Source of the DNA: Prevotella micans DSM 21469 = JCM 16134
GTDB lineage: Bacteria; Bacteroidota; Bacteroidia; Bacteroidales; Bacteroidaceae
Assembly: GCF_000614105.1 (NCBI RefSeq)
Contig: NZ_BAKH01000004.1
Location: forward strand, 1-64,000
DNA: 64,000 nt
Reading direction: 5' to 3'
In this document: in pieces, positions 27,067 through 36,114 of the stretch
Numbering within the stretch: the stretch's first letter is position 1
Layout of the letters: every line of letters begins with the position of its first letter
The notes under the pieces: generated by a model
The model's database searches: none
What the model was told of the DNA's origin: nothing
What the model saw: only the letters and a program-made list of their open reading frames with translations
Translations under genes and position numbers: made by a program

Positions 27067-28119
27067 ATGAAACGTTACTTATTCATATTATTCCTTGGCC
27101 TCGTAGCCGTTACCATTTCAGCGCAGCCTGCGCAACGACGAAATCAACCCCAGCGGCAATCTCCTAACAACACTATTTCAACGCGAGCCCAAATTTCATT
27201 CCCCACCGTAGCTCCGATGCGTGAAGACGTGGTTTGGCGACGCGACATATATCGTGAACTCAAACTCACTGACGATGCCAATGCAGGACTCTATTATCCA
27301 GTTGAGCCCATAGGTTCACAGATGAATCTCTTTACCTACATTTTTACGCTGGTTATGAACGGTCCGCTACGTGGAGGAATTTCAGCTTATCAATATCGAA
27401 TGGATGGCAATGAAGTGTTTGATGATTCGGCAAAAGTGAAGATGCTTGACTTCCTTGACAATTATCACATCTACTACGAACGAACAGGAAAAGGAATTCG
27501 CCTCGACAAAAGCGATATACCGTCGGCTGAAGTGAAGGGTTATTATTTGAAGGAAAGTGCCTACTACGATCAAGGTACAGCGACTTTTCATCGGAAAGTA
27601 ATAGCTCTTTGTCCAATCATGTACAGAAGCGATGACTTCGGCGACGGTGAAGTGAAATATCCTCTCTTCTGGGTGAAATATGACGACCTTGCGCCATTTC
27701 TCGCCAAGCAAGTCATCATGACAAGCAACCTCAACAATGCAGCAACAATGAGTGGTGACGACTATTTTACCATGAATCAATATAAAGGTAAGATCTATAA
27801 GACAACTAACATGCTTGGCCGAACACTTGCACAATATTGTCCAACCGATTCTGCAATGGCAGCTGAGCAAAAAAGAATAGAAAACGAACTCATTGAATTC
27901 GAGAAAAATATCTTTGGAAACGAAGCTCGTCCCGACACGACAAACAACATCGACAGCGTCCAAAAAGCAAATGCTCGAATGCCGCGGCAACGCAACCGAC
28001 GTGTACGACGGACAGAATCCTCGGAAACAACAGTAAGAGCTCCGAAACGCTCGCGAAATTCAGCAACATCGGCAAGCAGTTCCTCGGCACGTATCAGTGT
28101 TAGACGCCAACGCCATTAA
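27067..28119 (+). CDS. gldN: Type IX secretion ring protein GldN/PorN
   Basis: About 350 residues. The ATG at 27067 is chosen because it begins the signal peptide MKRYLFILFLGLVAVTISAQ; in-frame starts further up would precede a non-signal sequence. The GldN domain shows VVWRRDIYRELKL, NGLYYPVEP-like NAGLYYPVEPIG and MNLFTYIFTLV. The C-terminal 60 residues are strongly basic and low-complexity (RRVRRTESS). It partners GldK. Confidence 0.93.
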   Translation: MKRYLFILFLGLVAVTISAQPAQRRNQPQRQSPNNTISTRAQISFPTVAPMREDVVWRRDIYRELKLTDDANAGLYYPVEPIGSQMNLFTYIFTLVMNGPLRGGISAYQYRMDGNEVFDDSAKVKMLDFLDNYHIYYERTGKGIRLDKSDIPSAEVKGYYLKESAYYDQGTATFHRKVIALCPIMYRSDDFGDGEVKYPLFWVKYDDLAPFLAKQVIMTSNLNNAATMSGDDYFTMNQYKGKIYKTTNMLGRTLAQYCPTDSAMAAEQKRIENELIEFEKNIFGNEARPDTTNNIDSVQKANARMPRQRNRRVRRTESSETTVRAPKRSRNSATSASSSSARISVRRQRH

Positions 28120-28163
28120 TACAAGATATGAGAGTTAATAGATAATTTAAAGTTTAACCACGA

Positions 28164-28198
28164 TATCGCCTCTTTAAAGAACAATTGGAGGCGGTGTC
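28164..28198 (+). promoter_or_regulatory. Hairpin upstream of outer-membrane barrel gene
   Basis: atcgcctc pairs with gaggcggt (one G-U pair) across about 17 bases, just before the ATG at 28215. There is no T run, so it is more likely a leader structure than a terminator. Confidence 0.3.
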
Positions 28199-28214
28199 AC
28201 AAATCGATTTAAAC

Positions 28215-28832
28215 ATGAAAAAAAAGTTTTTATCAATCGCGCTCCTAGCATCAGCTATGATGATTCCAAACACAGCTACAGCGCAACAGAATCTTCACTT
28301 CGGAGTGAAAGCCGGACTTAATGTTACCGACATGAAATTAGATACCGATGTGTTCAAAAAGTCTAATCAAATCGGATGGTTCTTCGGTCCGACAGTAAAA
28401 CTAACCTTACCAATCGTTGGTCTTGGAGTAGATGGTTCCATACTTTACGACCATCGCGCAGCTAAAGTAACAACCGAAGGAGAAAGTAAGGATATCAAGC
28501 AAGACAAGATTGCTATTCCAATCAACGCTCGCTATTCCATTGGGTTGGGCAGTTCGCTAAATGTACTCCTATATGCTGGTCCGCAGTGGGGAATCAACGT
28601 TGGGGACAAGGATTTCAAATGGAAAGACAAGCGTAGCTACTCGCTCAATAAAAGCAGTTTCAGCGTTAACATAGGCGCTGGCGTAACTCTTGTCGAGCAT
28701 TTGCAAATAACGGCGAACTACAATATCGTACTCGGTAAATCAGCCGACGTAACCTTTGAAGAGGCAAGTAAAATTTTACATAAAGACAGCCGTAACAACT
28801 CTTGGCAGATAGGTGTAGCCTATTTCTTCTAG
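28215..28832 (+). CDS. Outer-membrane beta-barrel protein
   Basis: A 205-residue protein with signal peptide MKKKFLSIALLASAMMIPNT ending ATAQ, then porin-like strands (LHFGVKAGLNVTDM, WFFGPTVKLTLP, NARYSIGLGSS) and a terminal aromatic (VAYFF), typical of small OMP_b-brl barrels. The ATG at 28215 is chosen over the in-frame TTG at 28185 because it begins the signal. It follows the T9SS operon by 95 bases. A link to secretion (PorT-like) is possible but not shown. Confidence 0.8.
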   Translation: MKKKFLSIALLASAMMIPNTATAQQNLHFGVKAGLNVTDMKLDTDVFKKSNQIGWFFGPTVKLTLPIVGLGVDGSILYDHRAAKVTTEGESKDIKQDKIAIPINARYSIGLGSSLNVLLYAGPQWGINVGDKDFKWKDKRSYSLNKSSFSVNIGAGVTLVEHLQITANYNIVLGKSADVTFEEASKILHKDSRNNSWQIGVAYFF

Positions 28833-28858
28833 CCTTCGTATAAAAGACTCTCAAACTA

Positions 28859-28894
28859 AAAGGGCGTTTCCTCCGATGCGAGGAAGCGCCCTTT
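28859..28894. terminator. Bidirectional terminator hairpin
   Basis: aaagggcg and ttcctc pair with gaggaa and cgcccttt (28859-28894), leaving a 6-base loop and one T-G mismatch. A-rich and T-rich flanks make it usable on both strands between the convergent barrel and permease genes. Confidence 0.75.
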
Positions 28895-28913
28895 ACATTA
28901 ACTCGAGTTTTAT

Positions 28914-30118
28914 TTATTCCTCAGTATGTTTGTTCGGGAGTATGAGATTTAGAATTACGCCGACGACTGCTGACAAGCCGATTCCGCTTATCGCGAAACT
29001 GCCCCAACTCAGAATGGCGCCTCCGATGCCCATCGTAAGGGTAACGGAAATGATGATGGTGTTGCGAGTTATGTTGAGATTAACCTTGTGTTGCACTAAG
29101 TTTTGTATGCCAACAGAGGCAATCGTTCCGAAAAGCAATAGCATTATTCCGCCCAGTACGGCCGACGGGATGCTCTGCAACAATGCGCTAAGCTTTCCAA
29201 TCACGGAGAATATCACTGCCGTCAGAGCCGAGATTCTGATAACCTGCGGATGAGTCACTTTCGTTATGCTCATCGCTCCGGTTACTTCGCTATAGGTGGT
29301 TACAGGAGGGCCACCGAATAAGCTGGCAGCTAGACAAGCTAATCCATCGCCCAACATGGTACGATGTAAGCCGGGGTCTTTCACGAAATCTTTTTCGGCC
29401 ACTGCACTAACTACGTAAACATCTCCGATGTGCTCAATAACCGGTGCAATTGCAACTGGAATCATATAGAAAAACGGCTCCCAAGCAAATTGCGGCAAAT
29501 GAAATTCGGCCAATGCCTTAGGCAACGCAATCCATGGTGCGGCAGCCACGGGCTCAAAGTCGACTAATCCCATGCATATAGCCACGATATATCCCGCTAC
29601 TATTCCGCAAACAACAGGAACGAGCTTGATTAGTCCACGTCCAAGCGACAGCACGATGATAGCGACAATTAGGGAGATGAAGGCTAATAGCCAGTTTGTT
29701 TTGGCCATGTCGACGGCCGCAGTAGAGAGTGATAGACCGATGAGAATAATCACCGGACCAATAACTACCGGCGGGAATAGCTTGTTGAGCAGTTTGCGTC
29801 CTTGCCATTTGATGAGTGCCGACATGAGAAAATATACTACTGCCACACCGATTATCCCGGCTAGCGTACCGGGCATTCCCCACTGTTTAGAGGCTGCGAT
29901 GATTGGTGCGATGAATGCGAACGATGAGCCTAAAAAATAGGAACCTTTCCTTTCGTGACTAGATGAAAGATGAAGGTTCCTATTCCGGCTGTGAATAACG
30001 CTGTTGCAGGGTCGAGCCCCACGAGCAGCGGAACTAGAACAGTTGAACCGAAGGCAACGAAGAGAAACTGTATGCCTACGATGGTTCTGCGAAAAGGACT
30101 TAGTTGTGTTTGATTCAT
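28914..30118 (-). CDS. uraA: Uracil-xanthine permease, broken by a -1 frameshift
   Basis: NCS2-family proton symporter for uracil. The N-terminal piece ([20 protein letters not shown] as far as KGKVPIF) runs from 30118 to a TAG at 29930. The rest ([15 protein letters not shown], then [14 protein letters not shown], to HTEE) continues in the next frame to 28914. VPIF-LGSS needs seven T on the minus strand where six are present (29932-29937). With one T restored the protein is about 400 residues with the NCS2 signature ([19 protein letters not shown]). A homopolymer deletion is the simplest explanation. Confidence 0.92.
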
Positions 30119-30144
30119 TGTTATGTTGAAGTTTAAATTACATG

Positions 30145-30152
30145 CAAAAGTA
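30145..30152 (-). promoter_or_regulatory. -7 element of uraA
   Basis: Minus-strand TACTTTTG matches TAnnTTTG, 27 bases before the uraA ATG. Confidence 0.6.
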
Positions 30153-30298
30153 ATGTAGATGTGAATAATAATGCTGGCTCGGCATCGGAGAAATGGTAGT
30201 AACGGAAGTCGACGGAGTTCTTCAATCTTGTATCAACCTTTCTATGCCTGTAGGTGCAATACATTTTATAGTGGTCTTGAAAGCGATTTCAGGAAACG

Positions 30299-30340
30299 AG
30301 AAAAAAAGGCTGGCAACAAAGAATTATTGTTGCCAGCCTT
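30299..30340 (-). terminator. Intrinsic terminator of lipoprotein gene
   Basis: A perfect 14-bp stem (aaggctggcaacaa at 30306-30319 with its complement at 30327-30340) and a 7-base loop are followed on the minus strand by a T run. It lies 27 bases past the lipoprotein stop. The stretch from 30153 to 30298 has no gene. Confidence 0.85.
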
Positions 30341-30366
30341 ACTAATTAAAAATATGATTTGAGATT

Positions 30367-31332
30367 CTATCTTCGGGGAGATGAGAAGTTATGAAGGATT
30401 CTCATTTCGGGAAGTTTATGCAGCTTAGTGTTCTTTCCACTGAAAATTCGGCTAGCGGCAGATGATATACTGCGACTTACGCCATCGGCTGGTTTGATGT
30501 AGCTCGAACGAACGAGCTCGAAATCATCGTATTCATAAAGATTCTGTGTGTTACTTGTCATTCGACCTTTGAAGTTCTTATCCTCTAAAACAATCAGGTC
30601 TTTATAGAAAATCACCATTTCAACACCTTTACCTTGTCCGAGCTGGGCATCGTCGAAATCAAAGATAATGTTTCCGCGGTTGTCTATTTCCCAATTGAAT
30701 CTATTTTGATTGTCGGCACTTCCGTCGGACATATTGGTTCTCTTTTCCTCTCCTCGTCCGTAGGTTCCTCCAGTTTGTGCCAGGTCGAAATCGAGCTCTT
30801 CGTCGGCTGCTGTTTGCGAGTATTGGTCGTTCGGATTATTCTTGAAGTTCATCTTGATATTGCCTCGCCATGCTGCCCCCGAGAGTATGGCCGCCATCCG
30901 GGTTTTCGACCGCTGAATATCTTTCAACGCTTCCTGCCAGAAATAAACAAAATCATTTTCTATCGCGTATTCGTAATTCTTAAAGAACCATTGCCGGGCT
31001 TCGGCCTGGTCGGTTCCGAAAGTTCCGAACCCGCTATTGTTATCGAAATAAGCATCGAGCACTTTGTCGATGTTTAGAATATCGTTTACGATTCTCTGGG
31101 CGAATTCCTGATAGTCGGCCTCGTTGGCATCTCTGAAGTTCGCGAAGAACCAGTTTCTTGTCGACACCTCATCGGTTCCGAAAGCACCGAACTGCTTGAA
31201 ATATTCGTTACGTGCAAGTTGGTATTTTACAAAAGCTTTTCTCCAGGGGGCGTTTTCGCCGTCGCATGAGCTGAACATTAGCGGTAAAATTATCAGCGCG
31301 CTTGTCATTAATAGGGTTGCTAATTTTTTCAT
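30367..31332 (-). CDS. Lipoprotein with duplicated aromatic module
   Basis: A 321-residue predicted lipoprotein: signal MKKLATLLMTSALIILPLMF, then SSC with the lipid cysteine near residue 22. The first half contains two related segments, FGAFGTDEVSTRNWFFANF and FGTFGTDQAEARQWFFKNY, about 60 residues apart. Each is followed by an acidic helix. The second half has acidic beta-like stretches. The ATG at 31332 is chosen because longer in-frame starts reach into the -7 element. I do not recognise a named family. The function is unknown, with surface or periplasmic binding a guess. Confidence 0.75.
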   Translation of the reverse strand: MKKLATLLMTSALIILPLMFSSCDGENAPWRKAFVKYQLARNEYFKQFGAFGTDEVSTRNWFFANFRDANEADYQEFAQRIVNDILNIDKVLDAYFDNNSGFGTFGTDQAEARQWFFKNYEYAIENDFVYFWQEALKDIQRSKTRMAAILSGAAWRGNIKMNFKNNPNDQYSQTAADEELDFDLAQTGGTYGRGEEKRTNMSDGSADNQNRFNWEIDNRGNIIFDFDDAQLGQGKGVEMVIFYKDLIVLEDKNFKGRMTSNTQNLYEYDDFELVRSSYIKPADGVSRSISSAASRIFSGKNTKLHKLPEMRILHNFSSPRR

Positions 31333-31358
31333 AATAATCATTGTTATTTTGTTTTTGG

Positions 31359-31366
31359 CAAAAGTA
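31359..31366 (-). promoter_or_regulatory. -7 element of lipoprotein gene
   Basis: Minus-strand TACTTTTG matches TAnnTTTG, 27 bases before the ATG at 31332. Confidence 0.6.
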
Positions 31367-31456
31367 GCCATATTCAGCCTCGAGGCAAAATAATGGTTGC
31401 TATAATAGAAATAGGGAAAGTCCTGATATAAGCACTATTAATTGTGAACATCTCGC

Positions 31457-31464
31457 TACTTTTG
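31457..31464 (+). promoter_or_regulatory. -7 element of glutathione peroxidase gene
   Basis: TACTTTTG matches TAnnTTTG, 57 bases before the ATG at 31521, in a divergent region. Confidence 0.55.
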
Positions 31465-31520
31465 CAGCAATCCGGAACGTCCCGGGGATTTATTTTATAA
31501 TTGAAGAAAAAGAAATAGAG

Positions 31521-32075
31521 ATGAAAACAGTTTATGATTTCACCGTAAAGGACAGAAAAGGAAAGGAAATTTCGTTGAAGGAGTTTTCTAACGAAGTTCT
31601 TCTGATTGTCAACACTGCCACAAAGTGCGGCTTTACGCCCACCTATGATGAATTAGAAGCCACCTACAAGAAGTATCATTCGCAGGGATTCGAGATTCTG
31701 GATTTTCCTTGCAACCAGTTTGGTCAGCAGGCTCCGGGCACCGACGAAAGCATTCACGAATTTTGTAAGCTCAACTTCGGTACCGATTTCCCACGTTTCA
31801 AGAAAATCAAGGTGAATGGCGAGGATGCCGACCCGCTTTACAAGTTCTTGAAAAGCCAGAAGGGATTTGCAGGATGGGATGAGTCTCACAAACTTTATCC
31901 GGTGCTCGACAAGATGCTATCGGAGGCCGACCCGAACTACAAGGAAAATTCGGAGATTAAGTGGAACTTCACAAAGTTCCTCGTGAATAAAAAAGGACAA
32001 GTTGTTGCTCGCTTCGAACCGACGGAGAAAATTGAGCACATTCATGCTCAAATTGAGGAGTTATTGAAGCAATAA
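31521..32075 (+). CDS. Glutathione peroxidase-like (thioredoxin-dependent) peroxidase
   Basis: A 184-residue peroxidase that would reduce peroxides in the cytoplasm. The peroxidatic cysteine is in NTATKCGFTP (about residue 36). DFPCNQFGQQ (about 61-70) follows, and the conserved Trp-Asn is in IKWNFTKFLV. The enzyme is a cysteine, not selenocysteine, form, and bacterial members usually use thioredoxin. It is monocistronic, with its own promoter and terminator. It is the last chromosomal gene before the island. Confidence 0.92.
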   Translation: MKTVYDFTVKDRKGKEISLKEFSNEVLLIVNTATKCGFTPTYDELEATYKKYHSQGFEILDFPCNQFGQQAPGTDESIHEFCKLNFGTDFPRFKKIKVNGEDADPLYKFLKSQKGFAGWDESHKLYPVLDKMLSEADPNYKENSEIKWNFTKFLVNKKGQVVARFEPTEKIEHIHAQIEELLKQ

Positions 32076-32104
32076 GAATATTCGTTTTATATTTCTAGTT
32101 GAGT

Positions 32105-32135
32105 CCGGCATTTTTTTAAATGTCGGTTTTTTATT
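32105..32135 (+). terminator. Intrinsic terminator of peroxidase gene
   Basis: ccggcattt pairs with aaatgtcgg (one G-U) and is followed by a run of T. It begins 30 bases past the stop. Confidence 0.8.
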
Positions 32136-32139
32136 GTTC

Positions 32140-32357
32140 TTCGCTCTAGAGCGAAAGCGTGAAAATCAAAAAAACGAGGCTTCTCTCCGGAGCGAAACTA
32201 TGAAAATTGAAAAAACAGGTCTTCGCTCTAGAGCGAAAGCTTGAAAATCAAAAAAGCGAGGCTTCCCCCCGGAGCGAAACGATGAAAATTGAAAAAACAG
32301 GTCTTCGCTCTGGAGCGAAAGCTTGAAAATCAAAAAAGCGAGGCTTCCCTCCGGAGC
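32140..32357. repeat. 41-bp tandem array, about 5.3 units with 82-bp higher order
   Basis: Units start at 32140, 32181, 32222, 32263, 32304 and 32345 (partial). Odd units begin ttcgctctagagcgaa, a perfect 16-bp palindrome in units 1 and 3 (one change in unit 5). Even units begin with a ccggag-centred variant. Each is followed by a tgaaaat, A-rich stretch, and the two types alternate. An open frame on the minus strand across it is a by-product of the repeat. The array sits directly between the peroxidase terminator and the island. Bases 32358-32657 hold no gene. Confidence 0.9.
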
Positions 32358-32657
32358 ATAGTCAGTCATTAAGAATTAAGGGAAACAGAGGGAAATGTAA
32401 GGAATGTAACTATTTGAAATATCATCATTTAGCATTTTCTTGCTGTTTTGAGGGTAAGCGAAAACGAGCATCAAACGGCATGAGTTCAGTTACCAAATTG
32501 TAACCCATCAAGGAAAAAGCAAAAAGGGGTTATGAATTGAATTTAAACAACTGTGTCATAGGTTTTTATTCCTCATCTTTCATTTTTCTGCATCGCTCAG
32601 GAATACTTGTTCGTATGTACTTTGCAAGCAAAGGAAATTTAGAAAAACGACAGAAAA

Positions 32658-33878
32658 ATGAAAGAAAACAAACTGAAAGTATCGTTCTTCGTTCAGGCGA
32701 AACGAACCGACAAGAGAGGACTTGTGCCTATCATCGGGCGCATCTCCGTAGGCAGAACCCATTCGGGCTTCTCCACTAAGTGCAAGACTCCACTTGCTCT
32801 TTGGGACAGCCGCAAGCAACGGCTCATCGGCAAGAGTGCAATGGCAGTGTCCGTCAATCAGAAACTCGGAGAATGCACCGCACTCATCCACGCACGCTTT
32901 CACGAACTCAGTGAAAGGGAAGAATCTTTTACCGCTACCGATGTGAGGGATGCCTATCAGGGTCAAATTCACCGCCAAGCCCTGCTCTTGGAGAGTTTCG
33001 GGGACTATCTCACACAGACAAAGGAGCGCATAGGCATCGACCGAGCCTTGAAGACATTCAAACTCCGTACCTACCAGCTTTCCCTGCTCCGTGAGTATGT
33101 ACAAAAGAAACACAAGGTAAGCGACATTCCCCTTTCGCAGTTGGACAAACCCTTTATCGAGGGCTTCGAGTATTTTCTTACCATCGACCGTAAACTGAAG
33201 CGGAGCAGCGTATCAAGTGCCTTGTCCACCTTGCAGACCATCGTCCGCATGGCGGTGAAGAAAGGTATGCTGGACTTCTATCCGTTCTTAGGCTACAGTT
33301 ACGAGCGACCAAAGGGCGAACCGAGAAGCATTACGCAGGAAGAACTTGAGCGCATCATCGACTTGGAGATTGAGTGGGAGAACTACCGTGTTGTCCGTGA
33401 TTTGTTCGTCTTCTCCTGCTTTTCTGGCTTGGCAATCTCCGATGTCCGTAATCTTCGGGAAGAGAACATCGTCTTGGAAGAGGGCGAACTCTGCATAAAA
33501 GGCAGACGGATGAAGACCAAGACTCCGTACCGTGTGCAAGTTCTTCCCCCTGCTTGGGCGATAATGGAGCGGTACAGAGGAAAGCGTGCAGGTTTTGTCT
33601 TTGACGTGCCGACTACCGACATTATTCTCAATGGCATGCACCACATACAGAGAAACATCGGTATGGAAGCTCCGCTGACTTTTCATATGGCAAGACACAC
33701 CTTTGCTTCGCTTATCACACTCTCGGCAGGTGTACCAATTGAAACGGTGAGCAGTATGCTCGGACACACCAACCTGAGAACGACACAAGTCTATGCTGCG
33801 GTTTCCTCCGAGAGAATCCATCGGGACATGCAGAAAGTGCAGCAGCGAATACAAGATACATTCACCTTAAAACTTTGA
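32658..33878 (+). CDS. Tyrosine recombinase (integrase) 1
   Basis: A 406-residue site-specific recombinase of the Bacteroidales mobile-element type: N-terminal arm-binding domain, SAM-like core-binding domain, then a catalytic domain. The box II motif is HMARHTFASL, followed by LGHTNLRTTQVYA with the nucleophilic tyrosine. At the usual first-arginine position the sequence is FSGLAISDVRNL, with alanine where XerD-type enzymes have arginine; the CTnDOT integrase also lacks this arginine. It starts within 300 bases of the 41-bp array and is followed 4 bases later by a second integrase. Confidence 0.93.
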   Translation: MKENKLKVSFFVQAKRTDKRGLVPIIGRISVGRTHSGFSTKCKTPLALWDSRKQRLIGKSAMAVSVNQKLGECTALIHARFHELSEREESFTATDVRDAYQGQIHRQALLLESFGDYLTQTKERIGIDRALKTFKLRTYQLSLLREYVQKKHKVSDIPLSQLDKPFIEGFEYFLTIDRKLKRSSVSSALSTLQTIVRMAVKKGMLDFYPFLGYSYERPKGEPRSITQEELERIIDLEIEWENYRVVRDLFVFSCFSGLAISDVRNLREENIVLEEGELCIKGRRMKTKTPYRVQVLPPAWAIMERYRGKRAGFVFDVPTTDIILNGMHHIQRNIGMEAPLTFHMARHTFASLITLSAGVPIETVSSMLGHTNLRTTQVYAAVSSERIHRDMQKVQQRIQDTFTLKL

Positions 33879-33882
33879 CATC

Positions 33883-35151
33883 ATGGCACGAAGTACATTC
33901 AAGACACTCTTTTATATCAACCGTTCCAAAGAGAAAAAGAACGGCAAATGCCCGATTATGGGACGCATCACCATAGACGGTGAGCAGGTGCAATACAGCA
34001 CGGGCAAGGAAATCGCTCCCGAACTTTGGGACAGTCGTAAAGGACGATGCAAAGGAACAGGCGAAGAGACAAAGGAAATCAACCGCTATTTGCAAACCAA
34101 AGAGGAACAAACCAAAGCGAAGTATCAAGAGTTGGTCTGGCAGCGTGGCTATATCACTGCCGAACTCCTCAAGCGTGAACTTATGGAAGAAGACAAGCCC
34201 AAAGGCTTTCTTCTGGAGGAAGCACGACTTTTCATAGAGGAAAAGCGTCCTTGCGTAGGAATAACGGTAGCCAAACCTACCTTTGCCAACTACATCTATG
34301 CTACACAGCTCATAGAGTCTTATCTGCGTGAACGTTTAGGACAGGAGGATATTCGCTACTCTCTGTTGGACTACGGTTTTATCGAGGGGATGGACTTCTA
34401 CCTCAAATCAGAGCGCAACCTATCCCTTGCCACCATTCATATAGCGGTCATCTTCCTGCGTAAACTCATCGGCATCGGTCAGCAGAAGAAATATATCCGC
34501 ATCGATCCGTTTGCGGACTACAAGGCAGAACTGCCACACCGCACAAGGCGTTATCTCACAACGGAAGAATTACAACGGGTATTGCAAACACCCATCATTG
34601 ACAGGCAGTTTGAGCGAGCTAGACAACTCTTCCTTTTCTGCACCTTTACAGGATTGGCTCGTGTGGATATGCAACGGCTCAAGCCGAAGCACATCATCCG
34701 CAATGCTGACGGCACGGAGGAAATCCGTATCAAAAGGCAGAAGACGGACGTGGAAGCCATTATCCCACTTCTTCCTATTGCCAAGCAAATCCTTTCGCTC
34801 TATATCAAGGACAAAGAAGCAGACGAATTGATATTCCCCAATCTCACAACAAGGAAAGCATCCTTTGCGTGTGTGAACATCGGTCAGATATGCCGGATAG
34901 AGAAAGGCTTGACCTTCCACATGGCTCGCCACACATTCTCGACCACGATTTGCCTCTCCAACGGCATCACGATGGAAACGCTCAGCAAGATGCTCGGGCA
35001 CAGCAATATCGGCACGACACAAATCTACGGAAAGATAACTGACCACAAGATACATGAGGATATGACTGCACTCACTGACAGAGAGCATTCTGTATTTGAA
35101 AGTTATTGCAAGTCGATAGCACGGCAGAGTGCTGTGAAGCAACAAGCTTAA
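33883..35151 (+). CDS. Tyrosine recombinase (integrase) 2
   Basis: A 422-residue relative of the preceding gene with the same domain order. Its catalytic motifs are HMARHTFSTT and LGHSNIGTTQIYG. FTGLARVDMQRL again has alanine after Gly-Leu in place of the first arginine. Tandem integrases are usual in Bacteroidales integrative elements and may act together or at different sites. It is 4 bases after integrase 1, hence coupled. Confidence 0.93.
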   Translation: MARSTFKTLFYINRSKEKKNGKCPIMGRITIDGEQVQYSTGKEIAPELWDSRKGRCKGTGEETKEINRYLQTKEEQTKAKYQELVWQRGYITAELLKRELMEEDKPKGFLLEEARLFIEEKRPCVGITVAKPTFANYIYATQLIESYLRERLGQEDIRYSLLDYGFIEGMDFYLKSERNLSLATIHIAVIFLRKLIGIGQQKKYIRIDPFADYKAELPHRTRRYLTTEELQRVLQTPIIDRQFERARQLFLFCTFTGLARVDMQRLKPKHIIRNADGTEEIRIKRQKTDVEAIIPLLPIAKQILSLYIKDKEADELIFPNLTTRKASFACVNIGQICRIEKGLTFHMARHTFSTTICLSNGITMETLSKMLGHSNIGTTQIYGKITDHKIHEDMTALTDREHSVFESYCKSIARQSAVKQQA

Positions 35152-35192
35152 AAAAAGTGGTCAAATATTTATTATTCACGATTGAACCCCAA

Positions 35193-35666
35193 ATGATTAT
35201 GAAACAGAACAACAAACAGGAACTTTCTTACTTTCGATTGAAATTAAGAAGTTATATGGGTGAGCATCACCCTGAGAGATTGCAAGACACGGAGTTTATC
35301 ACCGCACGAGCAGATTTGGCTCTCACAGCTTACTGTGATGCCGTAGCGCAAGGTTTTACGCACCCCGAAGCGGAGAGCATGGCAAGCGAAGTCTTGTATC
35401 AGGGCTTGCACTTTTCCAAGTATGACACGCTTATATCCGTGTTGGAGAACGAGTTTGAGAGGGAACTGCCTGCACCACTCCCTGAGAAACTCGCACCCAT
35501 ACTGTTGTCGAACAAGGCTATTCAAGCCACATTCGACAAGTTCGGTTTGACGGACGAATTTGCCGCGATCGAGCAATATGTCCGTCTTTACACCGAACTC
35601 ACAGGCACGATAGTGCTGATCATGGAGAGCAACAATCTGGCGACTGTCGGCCAAGCAGACGGATAA
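35193..35666 (+). CDS. DUF1896 mobile-element protein
   Basis: About 157 residues. ATGs at 35193 and 35199 are both possible, and the longer in-frame reading from 35106 would overlap the integrase. The family signature is KQELSYFRLKLRSYM, then DTEFITARADLALTAYCDA, then VLYQGLHFSKYDTL, and YTELTGTIVLIME. DUF1896 proteins are found almost only in Bacteroidota conjugative or mobilisable elements and have no established function. Confidence 0.85.
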   Translation: MIMKQNNKQELSYFRLKLRSYMGEHHPERLQDTEFITARADLALTAYCDAVAQGFTHPEAESMASEVLYQGLHFSKYDTLISVLENEFERELPAPLPEKLAPILLSNKAIQATFDKFGLTDEFAAIEQYVRLYTELTGTIVLIMESNNLATVGQADG

Positions 35667-35765
35667 AGCCAACGCTTATTCTTTGCAAACAGCCTTACGC
35701 AAAGCCCCTGAAGCCGTAATCGGTCGGGCAAAGGTATGGCAGTTGTCTTGATTGCTCGCAAGGTC

Positions 35766-35809
35766 AAGCCCTGCGGATGGAGCAAAAAATCTCCACCGCA
35801 GGGCTTTTT
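35766..35809 (+). terminator. Strong intrinsic terminator after DUF1896
   Basis: aagccctgcgg (35766-35776) pairs with ccgcagggctt (35796-35806) and tggag with ctcca. One A bulges, the loop has 8 bases, and a T run follows. It ends the integrase/DUF1896 transcript. Confidence 0.85.
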
Positions 35810-36068
35810 CCCTATGCTTTGATACAATCATATTTGCCAAAATCCAATCTTTCGGCGGTCGTATTTTTCGCTCCAACCTTGCAGCAATAAGCTAACTGCC
35901 CAAAAGAAATGCCCGACGAATACGGCATACTCAGGCTCTTTGGACGCAAGCGACAGAACAAATATCCGGTCTATCAATCGTACGGACGATTTTTCAATCT
36001 CTTTGCGGTTCGGTAGATAATTCTCACATTCGTTCAATAGGTCTATCGTTCGGACAATCTATTTCTCG

Positions 36069-36114
36069 AACTCTCGAACGTTCGATATGTCGAATAATCG
36101 AACGTTCGAGAGTT
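36069..36114. repeat. 18-bp perfect inverted repeat with internal palindromes
   Basis: aactctcgaacgttcgat at 36069-36086 is exactly repeated in inverse at 36097-36114 across a 10-base spacer. Each arm contains the 10-bp palindrome cgaacgttcg, so four half-sites are present. It is about 155 bases upstream of the HTH gene promoter and has no T run. An operator or recombination accessory site is plausible. Confidence 0.75.

Noticed and set aside
29930-29940. Programmed frameshift in uraA
   Set aside because: A T run could be slippery, but six other genes show the same kind of one-base loss, so a sequence error is simpler.
32166-32369. Minus-strand 67-codon frame
   Set aside because: It lies wholly in the 41-bp repeat array and reads as a repeat artefact.
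35828-36037. 69-codon minus-strand frame, and a 35-codon plus-strand frame at 35909-36017
   Set aside because: They are mutually overlapping, lack promoters and have no recognisable family; too weak to call.
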